A DNA stretch of 64,000 bases from Virgibacillus subterraneus (GTDB taxonomy: Bacteria; Bacillota; Bacilli; Bacillales; Amphibacillaceae): the NCBI RefSeq assembly GCF_900110695.1, contig NZ_FOEH01000004.1, positions 350,848-414,847 of the forward strand, given 5' to 3'. Below the pieces are notes generated by a model that had not been told where the DNA came from, searched no databases, and saw only the letters and a program-made list of their open reading frames with translations. Position numbers and translations under genes: made by a program. Below, piece after piece: positions 25,587 through 34,918 of this stretch. Every line of letters begins with the position of its first letter. Position 1 is the first letter of the stretch.

Positions 25587-26246
25587 ATGGAGAAGATTAA
25601 AATTTATCAAGATGACAAATCTGTAGAAGAATTATGCAATGCTGATTCGCAAATGAAAAAGCTCATACAAATTATTGGAGATATCGAAGTTGTAATGCGC
25701 CTCGACTTTTTCACCTCATTGGTGCGTTCGATGATCGGACAACAAATTTCGGTACAGGCAGCAAACGCCATATATACAAGGCTTGAATCGCTTATGGAAA
25801 ATAACATTACAGCTACCTCCATTCTTAAAGCATCTGAGCAACGATTGCGTTCAATCGGTTTATCAGCACGAAAAGTTATCTATTTACGTGATCTGGCTGA
25901 AAAAGTTTATCATAACGAAGTTGATTTACAAAAGCTGCACAAACTTGATAATCAGACGGTTATTAAACAATTGACAAGCATTAAAGGTATCGGAAAATGG
26001 ACAGCTGAAATGTTCCTTATTTTTTCACTAGGCCGAATGAATGTACTGGCATTAGATGATATTGGTATCCAGCGGGGAGCAAAATGGCTTTATGAAGTTG
26101 AAAAGTCAGAACGCCGGAAAATTTTAGCCGAAAAACAGCCGGTTTGGAGCCCCCACCTGACAATCGCATCATTTTATTTATGGGAAACTGTGCATTTGGA
26201 TTTAGTAAAAAAATATAATTCGATTGAAGATATTGGAGGAGAATAA
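25587..26246 (+). CDS. DNA-3-methyladenine glycosylase, AlkA/HhH-GPD type
   Basis: A 219-residue base-excision repair glycosylase. The helix-hairpin-helix is LTSIKGIGKWTAEMFLIFSLGR and the catalytic aspartate is in VLALDDIGIQRG (Asp157/158). It removes alkylated purines from DNA. It is shorter than E. coli AlkA because the N-terminal non-catalytic domain is missing, as in many Bacillus homologues. GGAGGTGG precedes the ATG, and a TTGTAA/TATAAT promoter lies upstream. It appears to share a transcript with the next gene. Confidence 0.9.
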   Translation: MEKIKIYQDDKSVEELCNADSQMKKLIQIIGDIEVVMRLDFFTSLVRSMIGQQISVQAANAIYTRLESLMENNITATSILKASEQRLRSIGLSARKVIYLRDLAEKVYHNEVDLQKLHKLDNQTVIKQLTSIKGIGKWTAEMFLIFSLGRMNVLALDDIGIQRGAKWLYEVEKSERRKILAEKQPVWSPHLTIASFYLWETVHLDLVKKYNSIEDIGGE

Positions 26247-26248
26247 TC

Positions 26249-26689
26249 ATGCATGATAAAACTGAAATCAAAGCGCTTTACCAGAAAATGATTGACGGAT
26301 GGAACACGAGAAATGCCAATGATATGGCAGGACAGTTTACCGAATCCGGTGAATCGATTGGGTTTGATGGCAGTCTGATGTCGGGCCAAGATGAAATGAT
26401 TTCGCAACTAAGTGCAATATTTAACGAGCACCCTACCCCACCATTTGTAACGAAGGTTAAAGAAGTCCGTTTTGTCGGAGAGGATACCGCAATCTTACGC
26501 GCAATTGTAGGTATGGTGCCACCAGGCCAGACAGAGCTGAATCCTGAATTAAATGCCTATCAGACAATTGTGGCGGTAAAGCAGCCAAAGGGATGGAAAA
26601 TTGAACTGCTTCAGAACACACCTGCACAATATCATGGCCGACCAGATCTGGTTCAAGAGATTACGGAAGAACTGAAGTCTGAAATGTGA
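26249..26689 (+). CDS. SgcJ/EcaC-type SnoaL-like protein (DUF4440)
   Basis: A 146-residue cone-fold protein of the SnoaL/NTF2 superfamily, SgcJ/EcaC subgroup, seen in the IKALYQKMIDGWNTRNANDMAGQF opening, the DGSLMSGQDEM block and the GWKIELLQNTPAQYHG end. These proteins are usually called putative oxidoreductases or isomerases without firm substrates. It starts three bases after the glycosylase stop with GGAGGAGAA before the ATG, so the two are co-transcribed. Confidence 0.85.
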   Translation: MHDKTEIKALYQKMIDGWNTRNANDMAGQFTESGESIGFDGSLMSGQDEMISQLSAIFNEHPTPPFVTKVKEVRFVGEDTAILRAIVGMVPPGQTELNPELNAYQTIVAVKQPKGWKIELLQNTPAQYHGRPDLVQEITEELKSEM

Positions 26690-26745
26690 TATTACAGAAA
26701 CTTCGATGATTAAAATGCAAAAAACTTTTCGAAAGAACTAAAATT

Positions 26746-26778
26746 AAAGGGAATGCTGATTCTTTCAGCATTCCCTTT
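26746..26778. terminator. Bidirectional terminator
   Basis: AAAGGGAATGCTGA and TCAGCATTCCCTTT form a 14-bp stem with a short loop between converging genes. Confidence 0.85.
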
Positions 26779-26785
26779 ATGTTAA

Positions 26786-27517
26786 CTATACCGGTCTTAC
26801 TGTTACTTCATTAACATTCACATAATCCGGTTGTGTAACCGCGTATACTACGGCACGTGCGATATCATTTGCTTCTAACTTTTTCCGATCAGAGTTGGAG
26901 GCTTTCTTTTTAAGATCTTCATCTGTTCCATGTGAAGCAAGATCAGTGGCTACAGATCCTGGTGAAATGTTTGTTACACGTACACCTGTCCTTGCAAGTT
27001 CTTTTTCCAAGCCCATTGAAAGTGCACGTACAGCAAATTTTGTTGCACTGTAAACTGCATTCACTTTTGCAACCTCATGTCCTGCCACTGAAGAAATATT
27101 GACAAGATGCCCTGTTGAGCGCTCTACCATTTTAGGTAAAACCGAGTTAACCCCGTAAAGAACACCTTTTATATTAACATCAATCATCTGATCCCATTCA
27201 TTAACATGTCCTTTTTGAATAGTAGACATTAACATCAGCCCTGCGTTGTTAACATAAATATCTACTTCGCCAAAGGTTTCGGAAGCTTTTTCTGCAAGCG
27301 TGTCAACTTCTGATTGTTTTGCAACATCGGTTTCAACAGCAATTGCTTTTCCGTTCTCCTCTTTATTAATTGATTCTACAAGCTCCTCCAGCTTCTCCTT
27401 ACGTCGTGCAGCTAGTACTACATTAGCGCCTTCACTTGCAAGTTGTTCTGCAATTGCAGCACCAATTCCGCTGCTAGCGCCTGTTACAATAGCAGTTTTT
27501 CCTGATAATTTTGTCAT
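26786..27517 (-). CDS. Short-chain dehydrogenase/reductase (SDR)
   Basis: A 243-residue classical SDR. The cofactor motif is TGASSGIG, the NNAG motif is VNNAGLM, and the catalytic residues are Ser in NISSVAG and Tyr/Lys in YSATKFAV. The arginines in AARRKEK suggest NADP(H) preference. Substrate unknown; the closest remembered family is YdfG/serine 3-dehydrogenase-like. ATG at 27517 follows GGGAGGAA; an upstream in-frame GTG-like start lacks support. It is monocistronic. Confidence 0.9.
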   Translation of the reverse strand: MTKLSGKTAIVTGASSGIGAAIAEQLASEGANVVLAARRKEKLEELVESINKEENGKAIAVETDVAKQSEVDTLAEKASETFGEVDIYVNNAGLMLMSTIQKGHVNEWDQMIDVNIKGVLYGVNSVLPKMVERSTGHLVNISSVAGHEVAKVNAVYSATKFAVRALSMGLEKELARTGVRVTNISPGSVATDLASHGTDEDLKKKASNSDRKKLEANDIARAVVYAVTQPDYVNVNEVTVRPV

Positions 27518-27652
27518 GAATAATTCCTCCCTTACTTTCATGAGTTTATCATGTTAGAAATGCAAGTTCTAAATATTTGGACTAGGATTAGAGTTCCATT
27601 GACAAGAAATGAGAGTTATCATCGATACTCGACCACTCTCATTTTTAACCCA

Positions 27653-27762
27653 AAATTGTGAACTTCGGCGGGGAAATTGTGAACTTGAGCGGAAAAATTG
27701 TGAACTTCAGCCGAATGTGTGACAACTTCGGCGAAATCTCTGTGAACTTCAGCCATCCGACA
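27653..27762. repeat. Degenerate 21-bp tandem repeat (TTGTGAACTTCAGCC type)
   Basis: Five units around TTGTGAACTTCGGCGGGGAAA, with the first spacings exactly 21 bases and later ones varying. It fills much of the 294-base gap between the SDR start and the alcohol dehydrogenase stop. Just before it AATGAGAG...CTCTCATTTTT can pair. No coding potential; the motif is a short repeat seen in other Bacillaceae as I recall. Confidence 0.7.
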
Positions 27763-27811
27763 AATTTCGACACATTGGAACCATACTCGATCCCGGAAAA
27801 GTCCTCACATA

Positions 27812-28945
27812 TCATGGCCGCAGTACGACCTTAATGCAGTCATCTTCTTTCCCGTTAAACATTTTATACCCATCTGAAGCATCATCAAGCATCATATGGT
27901 GCGTTATGATCTCTTTAGGATCGATTTCCCCCCGAACAATCTGATGATATAGTTTATCCATATAAGACCTGGCATGTGCCTGACCTGTCTTAAGTGTAAT
28001 ATTCCTTGTAAAAAACGGACCCAGTGGAAACATATTATACAGCCCGCCATAAACACCTGTGAGCTGAACGATTCCACATTTCTTTACTGCTTTTGTTGCT
28101 ATTTGGATTGGTCCAAGTGTGCCGCCCTGCAGTTTAAGCTTTTGTTCAACAAATTCAAGGGGCGACTTTTTGCCGTCCATTCCGACACAATCGATAACAA
28201 CATCTGCTCCACCGTGAGTTACCTCTTTCAATTCTTCACCCATATCATCATATTCAGCAAAATTATATGTTTCAGTTCGATTTATTTTTTTTGAATGCTG
28301 GAGGCGAAATGGGATATGATCAACTGCAATTACACGTGATGCCCCTTTTTGCCATGCAAACTTTTGAGCCATTAATCCGATCGGACCACAACCCAATACC
28401 ACAACTGTATCTCCTCGTTTAACCCCAGCATTCTCCACACTCCAGTACGCAGTTGGTAAAACATCGGATAAAAATAACAGCGAGTCATCATCCAATTCAC
28501 AGTCTTCTGGAATTAAGTAAGGTGTATAGTTACCGAATGGTACACGGAGGTATTCCGCCTGTCCTCCTGGATAATCGCCGAATTTCTCTGAATATCCAAA
28601 ATAACCGCCTGAATCATAATGAGGATTCGCATTATCACATTGGGATTCCTGATGATTCTCGCAATATGGACAGCTACCGCACGCAACGGTGAAAGGAATT
28701 ACTACACGGTCACCTTTTTTGACCTTTGTTACATCTTTGCCAACTTCTTCAACAATTCCCATCGGCTCATGCCCAATAACATAACCTATAGGTAGCGGGA
28801 AATTCCCCTGATATAAATGTAGGTCTGATCCACAAATAGCTGTTGATGTGACTTTTAGAATCACATCTTCTGGATCCTGAATTTTTGGAAAAGCAACTTT
28901 CTCGACACTTATTGAATACTTTCCTTGATATGTTACTGCTCGCAT
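27812..28945 (-). CDS. Zinc-dependent alcohol dehydrogenase (formaldehyde dehydrogenase-like MDR)
   Basis: A 377-residue medium-chain dehydrogenase. Catalytic zinc ligands are in ICGSDLHLYQG and GHEPMGIVEEVG, structural zinc cysteines in CGSCPYCENHQESQC, and the NAD fold is VVVLGCGPIGLMAQKFA. The long GYFGYSEKFGDYPGGQAEYLRVPFG loop is typical of the glutathione-independent formaldehyde dehydrogenase / YycR-like branch. Substrate not determinable. AGAGGTGG precedes the ATG. It stands alone. Confidence 0.9.
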   Translation of the reverse strand: MRAVTYQGKYSISVEKVAFPKIQDPEDVILKVTSTAICGSDLHLYQGNFPLPIGYVIGHEPMGIVEEVGKDVTKVKKGDRVVIPFTVACGSCPYCENHQESQCDNANPHYDSGGYFGYSEKFGDYPGGQAEYLRVPFGNYTPYLIPEDCELDDDSLLFLSDVLPTAYWSVENAGVKRGDTVVVLGCGPIGLMAQKFAWQKGASRVIAVDHIPFRLQHSKKINRTETYNFAEYDDMGEELKEVTHGGADVVIDCVGMDGKKSPLEFVEQKLKLQGGTLGPIQIATKAVKKCGIVQLTGVYGGLYNMFPLGPFFTRNITLKTGQAHARSYMDKLYHQIVRGEIDPKEIITHHMMLDDASDGYKMFNGKEDDCIKVVLRP

Positions 28946-29018
28946 AGATAGTCCACCTCTGCTAAATAAATTTAACTAAGCATTAAGATGTCCTAATTGC
29001 AATAATGTATGTGCGTTA

Positions 29019-30089
29019 TTACTTTCTTGTACCAGACTCCGTAACTTTAAATTTTATTTTCAAATCAATAGGAAGTGTCTGATATTCTGCTTTAAACTGT
29101 TTTTTATCGTATGTTCGAATGCTGCTTCTTACATGTTCTTCAATTCCAAGTGGGTCAATATTTAACTCCTGAAATTGTTTTATTAGTTCATTTGCTTTCT
29201 TTTTAAAATCTTTTTCTAAATCTTTTTCAAAAGAGGGAATACGTTTGGTTAAGTTCCCCTTTGTGTATTCCCTTACAACCCCCGATAATTTAACATCTAT
29301 CGTAACTTTTATACTGCCTTTTTCATCTCTAACATGGAAATCCCTCGTTGAATCAACATTTTGAATTGATGCCTTGTAATTCTCAGTGACTAAATTATAC
29401 AGTCCGTCATTAAAATTTTGATAAAGCATTTTAAAGATATTTGCATCCTCAATTGGTATACTGTCAACAAGTGTATCATCATTAAAGAAAGCGATAGATT
29501 CTATGCTGGGAAATCCTTTTTCCTTACTTAACATCGGTAAAAATGGATCCCTGGTCTTACTTTCTAGCCCGGAGGAGAACATTTTTAAATTCGTTTCGGG
29601 TAGGTTTCCATGTTGAACATTGTGTTCGAATAAATCGGATAAATAAAACCCCGCTCCCTTACTACTATCAATAGAGTTCAATAGTTCATATGCCGATTCC
29701 TCCACTATTCCTAAGTATAAACGTGAACCTATGGTAGGGTCTCTCAAAAGATAATCAAGTGTTTCTCTAAGTCCGTTCTCTGCCAACTCCTTGTTAAAAA
29801 AGGCGATTTCCAATTTCCCATTATAAAGCTGTTCAGAAGCTTGTGCATTCAGTTTCAATCTGTTTTCATAAACCATAGAGGATGTATCCGTATACACCGA
29901 ATCCATTAATTGGTTTTTCTGTAAAAACATTGGTGATATGACTGTCCCTTGAATGGTCTCTTTATCTACATAATCATATCCTGCAACCGTGGCCATCCGA
30001 ATTTGATCAATAATCTTCTTGGGCATATCAAAATTCGCAAATATACTGACTGCTATAAATGTAAAGAAAATAATATATTTAAGAGGCAT
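29019..30089 (-). CDS. GerC-type germinant receptor subunit, apparently without lipobox cysteine
   Basis: A 356-residue Ger(x)C family protein, third gene of a gerA-gerB-gerC operon. The family domain is recognisable in IRMATVAGYDYVDKETIQ and in the C-terminal LIKQFQELNIDPLGIEEHVRS segment. GerC proteins normally end their signal peptide in a lipobox with Cys followed by W. Here the same place reads SIFANFDMP and no cysteine is present, so lipidation by Lgt seems impossible; the helix may act as an uncleaved anchor. The start overlaps the end of gerB by 11 bases. Confidence 0.88.
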   Translation of the reverse strand: MPLKYIIFFTFIAVSIFANFDMPKKIIDQIRMATVAGYDYVDKETIQGTVISPMFLQKNQLMDSVYTDTSSMVYENRLKLNAQASEQLYNGKLEIAFFNKELAENGLRETLDYLLRDPTIGSRLYLGIVEESAYELLNSIDSSKGAGFYLSDLFEHNVQHGNLPETNLKMFSSGLESKTRDPFLPMLSKEKGFPSIESIAFFNDDTLVDSIPIEDANIFKMLYQNFNDGLYNLVTENYKASIQNVDSTRDFHVRDEKGSIKVTIDVKLSGVVREYTKGNLTKRIPSFEKDLEKDFKKKANELIKQFQELNIDPLGIEEHVRSSIRTYDKKQFKAEYQTLPIDLKIKFKVTESGTRK

Positions 30090-31167
30090 TTCTCTTCACC
30101 TTTCTGCGAATTAAGTTAATCAAAAATAATATTGGAATGTAACCAAATAAAAGTATGCCTCCTATTTTACCTGTCATGTTATTGATAAAGGATATAAATT
30201 CCCTTCCCCCGGTAATAATGCAGGCAATATAAACGATAACAAGTAGAAATACTGCTATTTTTTTATGGGAAATACCAAATAAATTGTGTAGCGATCTAGT
30301 ACTTGCCCACAAATATAATGCAACATTGGGCAGGATGCTAAAAAACAGTGTTGCAATACCAACGTATTCAAAACGAGCAAGAAAAGGCATCTCAATAATT
30401 TTCCATAGACCTAATGTAGCCCATAAAATATATTGCAGTTCACTTTGATTGTAATATATGTACGAAACCAGGCAAATAAATACATATAAGAAAGTCGTAT
30501 ATATATTTCCGATATGAGCAAACTTTTGTGATTTTCTGGACTCACGTATAAAAGGATAAAAAACGAGTAAAGTGCTAACCCCCATGAAACTGAAAATGGC
30601 CAATGATGAAGACTGCAGTATTTCAGTAAAGGAGTGATCAAGAATTGGTAATATATTTGTTAGATTAGAATACTTTAATGGATAGAATAAGGTGAAAATC
30701 AAAAAGAAAGGATAGAGAACACCAAAAAAACATACACCAACGATAATTCTAAACTCCCCTGATATAATATAATAAATCAGTGGTATAAGCAGTAATAACA
30801 ACGCCCACACTTTCACATATGGGAACATCCAAACCTGAATAATTTCAATATATGTTCGCAATACAACTACCGAAGTCAATATTAAATACATAGAAAATAT
30901 AAAAGAAAGAATACCCCCAAGCCATTTACCATATGTGAACTTGTGAATGGAAACGATTTCTGCACCATCATTATTTTGCAGAATTCTATACATAATCCAA
31001 ATGATAATATTAAATCCAAGCCCAGCCACAATCACCGATATCCAAGCATCATGACCAGCATACTTATTGATAACACTTTGAAAACCAAGGACCCCAACAC
31101 CTAATTGTGCAGCAGATATCAAAAAGAACACCATAAGTGCCGGCACTTGATTTTTTACCTTAACCAT
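30079..31167 (-). CDS. GerB-type germinant receptor membrane subunit
   Basis: A 362-residue endospore germination permease (GerAB family, APC superfamily) with about ten membrane helices. Its opening QVPALMVFFLISAAQLGVGVLGFQ and the central FREFRIIVG-like block are typical. In the spore inner membrane it probably holds the germinant-binding site together with the A subunit. It begins 11 bases after the gerA-type stop and overlaps gerC, so all three are translationally coupled. The germinant is unknown. Confidence 0.92.
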   Translation of the reverse strand: MVKVKNQVPALMVFFLISAAQLGVGVLGFQSVINKYAGHDAWISVIVAGLGFNIIIWIMYRILQNNDGAEIVSIHKFTYGKWLGGILSFIFSMYLILTSVVVLRTYIEIIQVWMFPYVKVWALLLLLIPLIYYIISGEFRIIVGVCFFGVLYPFFLIFTLFYPLKYSNLTNILPILDHSFTEILQSSSLAIFSFMGVSTLLVFYPFIRESRKSQKFAHIGNIYTTFLYVFICLVSYIYYNQSELQYILWATLGLWKIIEMPFLARFEYVGIATLFFSILPNVALYLWASTRSLHNLFGISHKKIAVFLLVIVYIACIITGGREFISFINNMTGKIGGILLFGYIPILFLINLIRRKVKRNAS

Positions 31168-31178
31168 CGCATACCCCT

Positions 31179-32642
31179 CTACTTATCATAGTCTTGTTTT
31201 GTAGATCGTAAAACTTTTTCAGGTCTTACTGCAAAAGGACGCTTATTTTGTTTATCAAAAGGTAAGCGGATAAAAGCATCTTTTAGATCGGTCAATCGAA
31301 ATGGAAATATTGGTTCTAAAAACGGTCTTCCTAACGATGTTAGCTTTAGCAAATGAACCATAATATATGCAATACAAATACCCACTCCAAGAATCCCGTA
31401 AATATGTGCAAAAACCAGTAACGGAAATCGGATAAGGCGAATCGTGTTACCCATTTGATAGACAGGAGTTGTGAAAGAACCCAATGCTGCCAATGCAACA
31501 ATGATCAGCAAAACATTACTTGTCAGACCCGCTTCCACTGACGCTGTTCCAATTACAATTCCTCCAACGATACCAATTGTCTGCCCAATTTTACTAGGCA
31601 ACCTTGCCCCAGCCTCACGTAATAATTCAATTGTCAACTCGAGAATGATAGCCTCCAATATTGGAGGAAATGGGACTTGGGTTCTTGAACTAACTAACGT
31701 TCCCAGCAATGTTTTAGGTATTAATTCAAAATGATGGGTAAGAACCGCAACATATAAAGGCGTAATTAAAATAGAGAAAAATACCGCAAATAATCGAATT
31801 AGACGAAAAGCCGATGCAAGCGTCCAATTTAGAAAATAATCCTCAAAAGCTGAGAAGAACTCTACCAGCGTTGTTGGGCCGATTAAGACATGTGGTGAAC
31901 CATCTACAAAGATAGCCACTTTCCCTTCCGTCAATACCGCCGCAATTCTGTCTGGTCTTTCTGTATCAAGTAATTGAGGGAATGGCGAATTCTGGTTATC
32001 AGTAATCGCCTGTTGGATATAAGAACTATCTATAACCTGGTCCATCTGAACATCTTTAATCCGCTGAATAACAGTTCTAACATTTTCTTTGTCAGCTATA
32101 CCTTCGATAGATACAACTGCAACCTTCGTTTTTGTTACTGTACCAACCTTCATCTTTTCTATGTTTAATTCAGGAACAGCAATCCGTTTTCGAACTAGAT
32201 TTAAATTTGTATCAATATTTTCAACAAAAGCCTCTTTTGGTCCCACAACACTGAATTCTACTTCTGGGATATCAACTTGACGTGTTTTGATAAGTGGAAT
32301 AGGTACTAGTAAATACTGTGGATTCACATTCTCCATATAAATGAATACATAGCCTTGAATAAGCTTTTCATGTAGTTTATTAGGGTCATCTATTAATTGT
32401 GACTTAGTAATAGGAATATCATTAATAACTTCATTTAAATCAATATAGTCATTTTGCTGTATTTGTGGAAGTATGTACTTTTCTAACTTTTCTGTGTCAA
32501 TTGCCGACTTTAAATACCCAAGACAAATAGAACTGTCATTGTGTTCAAATTGATAATCAATAAAATCATCTTTTTTTACCAATTCAGCTAATGTATTTTC
32601 GAAGTCTCGTTGCTTCTTCCTTTTAGATGCTTTCTTTTTCAT
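31179..32642 (-). CDS. GerA-type germinant receptor subunit
   Basis: A 487-residue GerA family protein: a hydrophilic N-terminal half with two subdomains, then about five or six membrane helices. Signature segments are GKVAIFVDGSPHVLIGPTTLVEFF, PFPPILEAIILELTIELLREAGARLP and GIVGGIVIGTASVEAGLTS. GerA subunits form oligomeric membrane channels opened by germinants. The ATG at 32642 follows GAAGAGGATG and starts a Lys-rich MKKKASKRKKQRD tail; an upstream start lacks support. First gene of the operon. Confidence 0.93.
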   Translation of the reverse strand: MKKKASKRKKQRDFENTLAELVKKDDFIDYQFEHNDSSICLGYLKSAIDTEKLEKYILPQIQQNDYIDLNEVINDIPITKSQLIDDPNKLHEKLIQGYVFIYMENVNPQYLLVPIPLIKTRQVDIPEVEFSVVGPKEAFVENIDTNLNLVRKRIAVPELNIEKMKVGTVTKTKVAVVSIEGIADKENVRTVIQRIKDVQMDQVIDSSYIQQAITDNQNSPFPQLLDTERPDRIAAVLTEGKVAIFVDGSPHVLIGPTTLVEFFSAFEDYFLNWTLASAFRLIRLFAVFFSILITPLYVAVLTHHFELIPKTLLGTLVSSRTQVPFPPILEAIILELTIELLREAGARLPSKIGQTIGIVGGIVIGTASVEAGLTSNVLLIIVALAALGSFTTPVYQMGNTIRLIRFPLLVFAHIYGILGVGICIAYIMVHLLKLTSLGRPFLEPIFPFRLTDLKDAFIRLPFDKQNKRPFAVRPEKVLRSTKQDYDK

Positions 32643-32855
32643 AGGAACATCCTCTTCAAACAGTGCTACAAGGTAGTATGAAAAATAAAGTGGTTTCTTA
32701 TGCATTTGTTTTAGTTAACATTTATGTAAGTAATTTATAAACAGAATTAGCTTTCACACAAAATTTTTGAAAAAAATACATAATCTATTGAAACTTGCTA
32801 AACAATACTTACGGAGCACAAAAAAGCTCAATAAAATTAATGGAGGTTTTAATTT

Positions 32856-33140
32856 ATGGCACAACAAAATCCACAGCAGCAACAATTACAACAAGCAGTA
32901 CAACAGGCTCAACAAGCACAACAGGCGGTACAGCAAGCTTCTGCTAGTGCTGATCCACAACAACTTCAACAAGCTCAGCAACAACTACAGCAAGCTGAGC
33001 AAGGTCTTCAAAATGCTCAATCCCAAGCTGGTGCTGCTGGTCAGCAAGATCCACAAGCTCAGCAAGCACAACAGCAGTTGCAGCAGGCTCGTCAGCAAGC
33101 AAATCAGGCACAGCAAGCACAGCAAAACAAACCTCAATAA
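32856..33140 (+). CDS. Gln/Ala-rich low-complexity small protein
   Basis: A 94-residue protein, about 45 percent Gln with much Ala, in imperfect QQAQQQLQQA-like repeats; long amphipathic helix or coiled coil is likely. There is no Cys, Trp, Tyr or Phe. GGAGG precedes the ATG with nine-base spacing and a terminator follows, so it is a real gene. It diverges from the ger operon. The composition recalls gamma-type small acid-soluble spore proteins, but the characteristic FASET repeat is absent, so that link is only a suggestion. Confidence 0.7.
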   Translation: MAQQNPQQQQLQQAVQQAQQAQQAVQQASASADPQQLQQAQQQLQQAEQGLQNAQSQAGAAGQQDPQAQQAQQQLQQARQQANQAQQAQQNKPQ

Positions 33141-33152
33141 TGTCAGAAATAA

Positions 33153-33187
33153 TAAGGGAGCCTCCAATATAAAACGGAGACTCCCTT
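33153..33187. terminator. Terminator between Gln-rich gene and dacC-like gene
   Basis: AAGGGAGCCTCC and GGAGACTCCCTT pair around an AT-rich loop in the converging intergenic space. Confidence 0.75.
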
Positions 33188-33192
33188 CATCA

Positions 33193-34668
33193 TTATTGGT
33201 TTGCTATAATTTCCACAATTTTATCCTCAATTTCCGGACCATCCTCCTCATCCAACAAGTTATTAAGCATAATTGAAAAAATAAGACTTTCTCCGCTTTC
33301 GCTCTCCACCATCCCTGATAACGTACTGACACCATATATTGTTCCGGTTTTCGCCTGGATATTTTTATCCTCCATCCGGCTTCGCAATGTTCCTACAGTC
33401 ATCCTGTCACCCTTACCAGCAATAGGCAATGAATGAAGATATGAATCGAACCAACTTTGATTCTGGACTGTATAAAGTAACTTTGAAATCTCATTTGGAG
33501 GAATTAAAGTAGCATGTGATATCCCAGAACCATCACGAATCATGAGGGTATCAATATTAATTCCCATTTTTGCCAATTCCGTTTCAACCACTTCCAGCCC
33601 TTTCTCCCAACTTCCTTCACCGTGTACAACCTTCCCCATTTCTTTGACCAATATTTCCGCAATCGTATTATTACTTAACTTCATAAACGGTACAAGCATC
33701 TCAGAAAGTGGCATTGATTCATAGGAATAAAGAACCTCTGCGTTATCCGGAGCCGACCCAGTTTTTACTTTACCCTCCCAGGTTATCCCCTGTTTCTGAA
33801 GTGATAGCTGAAACAATTCCATCGCATACCCAGTTGGTTCCCATACAGTCATCCACTCTTTAATAGTAGTAGATTCAGCTGGAATCGTCCCCTCAATTGT
33901 TATGGTATTCTCGCCATGTACACGCTTAAGCGTCAAGTCCTCTTCCACGCTTGGTTCACTGGTTAAAGCCGTATTCTTCACTTCTATATAGTTAGTCTCA
34001 GGTGAAACAGTTATTTCTGGTTTTTCCCCTTTACTACCGGGACTCACCTCAACAATAACTGTACCTGCGTCGTAGTCTTTATCTGGTGAAGCAGTTAAAG
34101 CAGAAATTTGTGCACCATAATACCAATGCTCATCACTCCAAATCAGATCTGGGGACAGTCGAACATCATCATACCACGTATCATCTCCTACAATATCCCC
34201 CTTTATCACATTGATACCACTTTCTCTTATTTTTTTCGCGAAATTATCAAAGTCAGCAGGCAATAATGTTGGGTCACCTTTTCCCTTTAAAAAAAGATCC
34301 CCAGACAATGTACCACCATTAATCGATCCACTCTTAACCAACTCAGTTGAAAAGGTATGATTCTCACCCAACACGGAGAGTGCCGATGCAGCTGTCAAAA
34401 GTTTCATGTTTGATGCGGGTCGCAAACGGACATCACCCATATGATCATAAATTTTCTCCCCATTTTTTGCTGAACGGATACTTATTCCAGTAAGTGCTCC
34501 TTTCAAATTCGGTTCACTTTTTATAAAGCTCTCTATCTGTTCTGCCATCGTATTATCCTCCTCTGTTGTATTTGCTGGTTCATTTTTTTTATCTGTTGCA
34601 GCAGACCCTATGATGAAGACTAATAAGAATAGGAAAAGCATACCAAAGCTATAATTTTTCACCGTCAT
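33193..34668 (-). CDS. dacC: D-alanyl-D-alanine carboxypeptidase/endopeptidase, PBP4a (S13) family
   Basis: A 491-residue exported penicillin-binding protein that trims peptidoglycan stem peptides. A signal segment (SFGMLFLFLLVFIIGSAA) comes first. Active-site motifs of the S13 family are Ser86-Asn-Met-Lys89 in RPASNMKLL, SNN in KLSNNTIAEIL, and KTG in QAKTGTIYG. The large inserted domain between the SxxK and SxN motifs is present. The length equals Bacillus DacC. ATG at 34668 follows GAGGTGATAGGA. Likely stationary-phase or sporulation-associated, by analogy. Confidence 0.92.
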   Translation of the reverse strand: MTVKNYSFGMLFLFLLVFIIGSAATDKKNEPANTTEEDNTMAEQIESFIKSEPNLKGALTGISIRSAKNGEKIYDHMGDVRLRPASNMKLLTAASALSVLGENHTFSTELVKSGSINGGTLSGDLFLKGKGDPTLLPADFDNFAKKIRESGINVIKGDIVGDDTWYDDVRLSPDLIWSDEHWYYGAQISALTASPDKDYDAGTVIVEVSPGSKGEKPEITVSPETNYIEVKNTALTSEPSVEEDLTLKRVHGENTITIEGTIPAESTTIKEWMTVWEPTGYAMELFQLSLQKQGITWEGKVKTGSAPDNAEVLYSYESMPLSEMLVPFMKLSNNTIAEILVKEMGKVVHGEGSWEKGLEVVETELAKMGINIDTLMIRDGSGISHATLIPPNEISKLLYTVQNQSWFDSYLHSLPIAGKGDRMTVGTLRSRMEDKNIQAKTGTIYGVSTLSGMVESESGESLIFSIMLNNLLDEEDGPEIEDKIVEIIANQ

Positions 34669-34830
34669 TCCTATCACCTCATTTCTGCCCTAATAATGAT
34701 TTCTGTTTTTATGTAAAAGAATCCTTTATTCTGCCCCTTATATTTAAAGAAATTTACGATAACTGACCCGGGAATAGCCTATTCCCAATGATGTACTTGA
34801 CTCTGAAATTATATACACATTACATTATTT

Positions 34831-34918
34831 TTAGAAAACACGGCTTATCACCAAGCTTTATGGTGAAAGCTTTTATTGGGCTTATACAGTATAAAGGATT
34901 TATAATTTCTTAACTGCC
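34831..34918. repeat. Dispersed repeat family R, copy 3
   Basis: Starts TTAGAAAACA and contains GGGCTTATACAGTATAAAGGA, then TTTCTTAACTGCC, joining the T-tract of the terminator at 34919-34950. The gap 34669-34968 holds only this repeat, the terminator and AT-rich sequence. Confidence 0.55.

Noticed and set aside
27653..27762. Possible CRISPR array
   Set aside because: Units are only about 21 bp with no unique spacers between them, so it is a simple tandem repeat; no cas genes are present.
32767..33276. A 169-residue open frame overlapping the Gln-rich gene
   Set aside because: It is the shifted frame of the repetitive CAA/CAG-rich gene, lacks a ribosome site and has no sensible composition.
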